Source of the DNA: an uncultured Desulfomonile sp.
Lineage (GTDB): Bacteria; Desulfobacterota; Desulfomonilia; Desulfomonilales; Desulfomonilaceae
Length of the DNA: 5,158 nt
NCBI GenBank assembly: GCA_903853735.1
Contig: CAINUH010000391.1
Location: 1 to 5,158, forward strand
Direction: 5' to 3'
Positions 4,594 through 5,158 of this stretch are shown piece after piece. The stretch's first letter is position 1; every line of letters begins with the position of its first letter. The position numbers and the translations under genes were made by a program. The notes beneath the pieces are model-generated. The model did not search any database. It had not been told where the DNA came from and saw nothing but the letters and a program-made list of their open reading frames with translations.

Positions 4594-5158
4594 CTATTCG
4601 GCCTGTTTTCTAAGAAATGTGGGAATATCAAGATCTTGATCGTTTTCCATTTCGTAGTCGTCCACAAGATTCAGATGTCGGCTGTTCTTTTCTCTCTTGC
4701 TGCGGCGAATGAAAGCCGGCATGAGCATGTCTTGAGGCTCCGACGGAACTATCTTCCTTGCCGCAGGTTTCTCTGAAACAGGTTTTTCAGAATGGACAGG
4801 ATGCATGGAACGACTCGTTGTAATCGATTCCTTTTCCGACTGAGTTGAGAGTTCAGCCCTCCCAAAACCGGTGGCTATGACGGTGACGTTTACGGTGTCC
4901 CCCATCTCTTCGTCTATCACGGCGCCGAAGATAATGTTTGCTTCGTCGTGGGCTTCATTCTGAACTACAGATACGGCGTCATTTATTTCCGACAGGGTCA
5001 TGCCGGTGGACCCAGTGATGTTTATTAACACGCCTCTCGCACCGGCCATGGTGACTTCCTCGAGAAGAGGGCTGTTGACCGCAATACGAGTGGCTTCTTC
5101 TACACGGCCCTCTCCTGATGCCGATCCGGTTCCCATAAGAGCCACACCCTTCTCTTGC
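4594..5158 (-). CDS. ftsZ: Cell division protein FtsZ, C-terminal half (5' end outside window)
   Basis: 187 residues of the tubulin-like GTPase that polymerises into the division ring at midcell. The visible part begins in the GTPase/C-terminal domain junction (ALMGTGSASGEGRVEEAT, then the SPLLEE and GARGVLINITG motifs) and continues through DEANIIFGAVIDEEMGDTVNVTVIATGF, the conserved activation-domain strands. The GTP-binding GGGTGTG loop lies outside the window. A polar linker of about 75 residues rich in Ser, Glu, Lys and Pro follows, then the conserved C-terminal peptide DIPTFLRKQ before the TAG stop; this peptide docks FtsA, ZipA-like and other partners. The ending closely matches the classical DIPAFLRKQAD, so the TAG is a genuine end even though the downstream radical SAM frame is continuous with it. 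Confidence 0.96.
   Translation of the reverse strand, partial: QEKGVALMGTGSASGEGRVEEATRIAVNSPLLEEVTMAGARGVLINITGSTGMTLSEINDAVSVVQNEAHDEANIIFGAVIDEEMGDTVNVTVIATGFGRAELSTQSEKESITTSRSMHPVHSEKPVSEKPAARKIVPSEPQDMLMPAFIRRSKREKNSRHLNLVDDYEMENDQDLDIPTFLRKQAE

Noticed and set aside
4366..4776. Plus-strand ORF of 136 residues across the ftsZ/radical SAM junction
   Set aside because: Antisense to two strongly supported genes, composition unlike a conserved protein, no convincing RBS.

Overview
The window looks like chromosomal DNA of a Gram-negative, probably anaerobic bacterium of the former Deltaproteobacteria (Desulfobacterota). This rests on the style of the proteins: an FtsZ followed by a B12-type radical SAM protein, type IV prepilin-like genes, a selenoprotein, and scattered TGTCATTGCGAG...AGCAATCTCG repeats. 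The placement is inference; no rRNA or marker search was possible.

Left part (1-852, minus strand): a GspH/FimT-like pseudopilin gene overlaps by four bases (TTGA) the start of a second prepilin gene that runs off the window at base 1. It is the 3'-ward end of a type IV pilus or secretion pseudopilin operon. A candidate promoter and a palindrome lie upstream.

Centre (853-2726, plus strand): after a 325-base divergent intergenic region with two palindromes, a hairpin and a 14-bp tandem repeat comes the most interesting gene. It is a peroxiredoxin-like thioredoxin-fold protein that a standard gene finder would split into two ORFs (1178-1426 and 1445-1831). The in-frame TGA at 1424-1426 sits exactly at the first position of the family's active-site CXXC, giving U-P-Y-C. 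A bacterial SECIS-like hairpin with a GGUCU-containing loop starts 15 bases downstream. I read it as one 217-residue selenoprotein. A repeat element follows, then a membrane-anchored TPR protein with its own candidate promoter and a terminator formed partly from a second copy of the repeat.

Right part (2839-5158, minus strand): the 3' half of ftsZ, then a complete B12-binding-type radical SAM gene, transcribed in that order and converging on the TPR gene. The 87-base gap between them can form an 8-bp stem hairpin that covers the only strong Shine-Dalgarno sequence there.

The three blocks (pilus, redox plus TPR, division plus radical SAM) show no obvious common pathway. The selenoprotein implies that SelA, SelB, SelC and SelD are encoded elsewhere in the genome.
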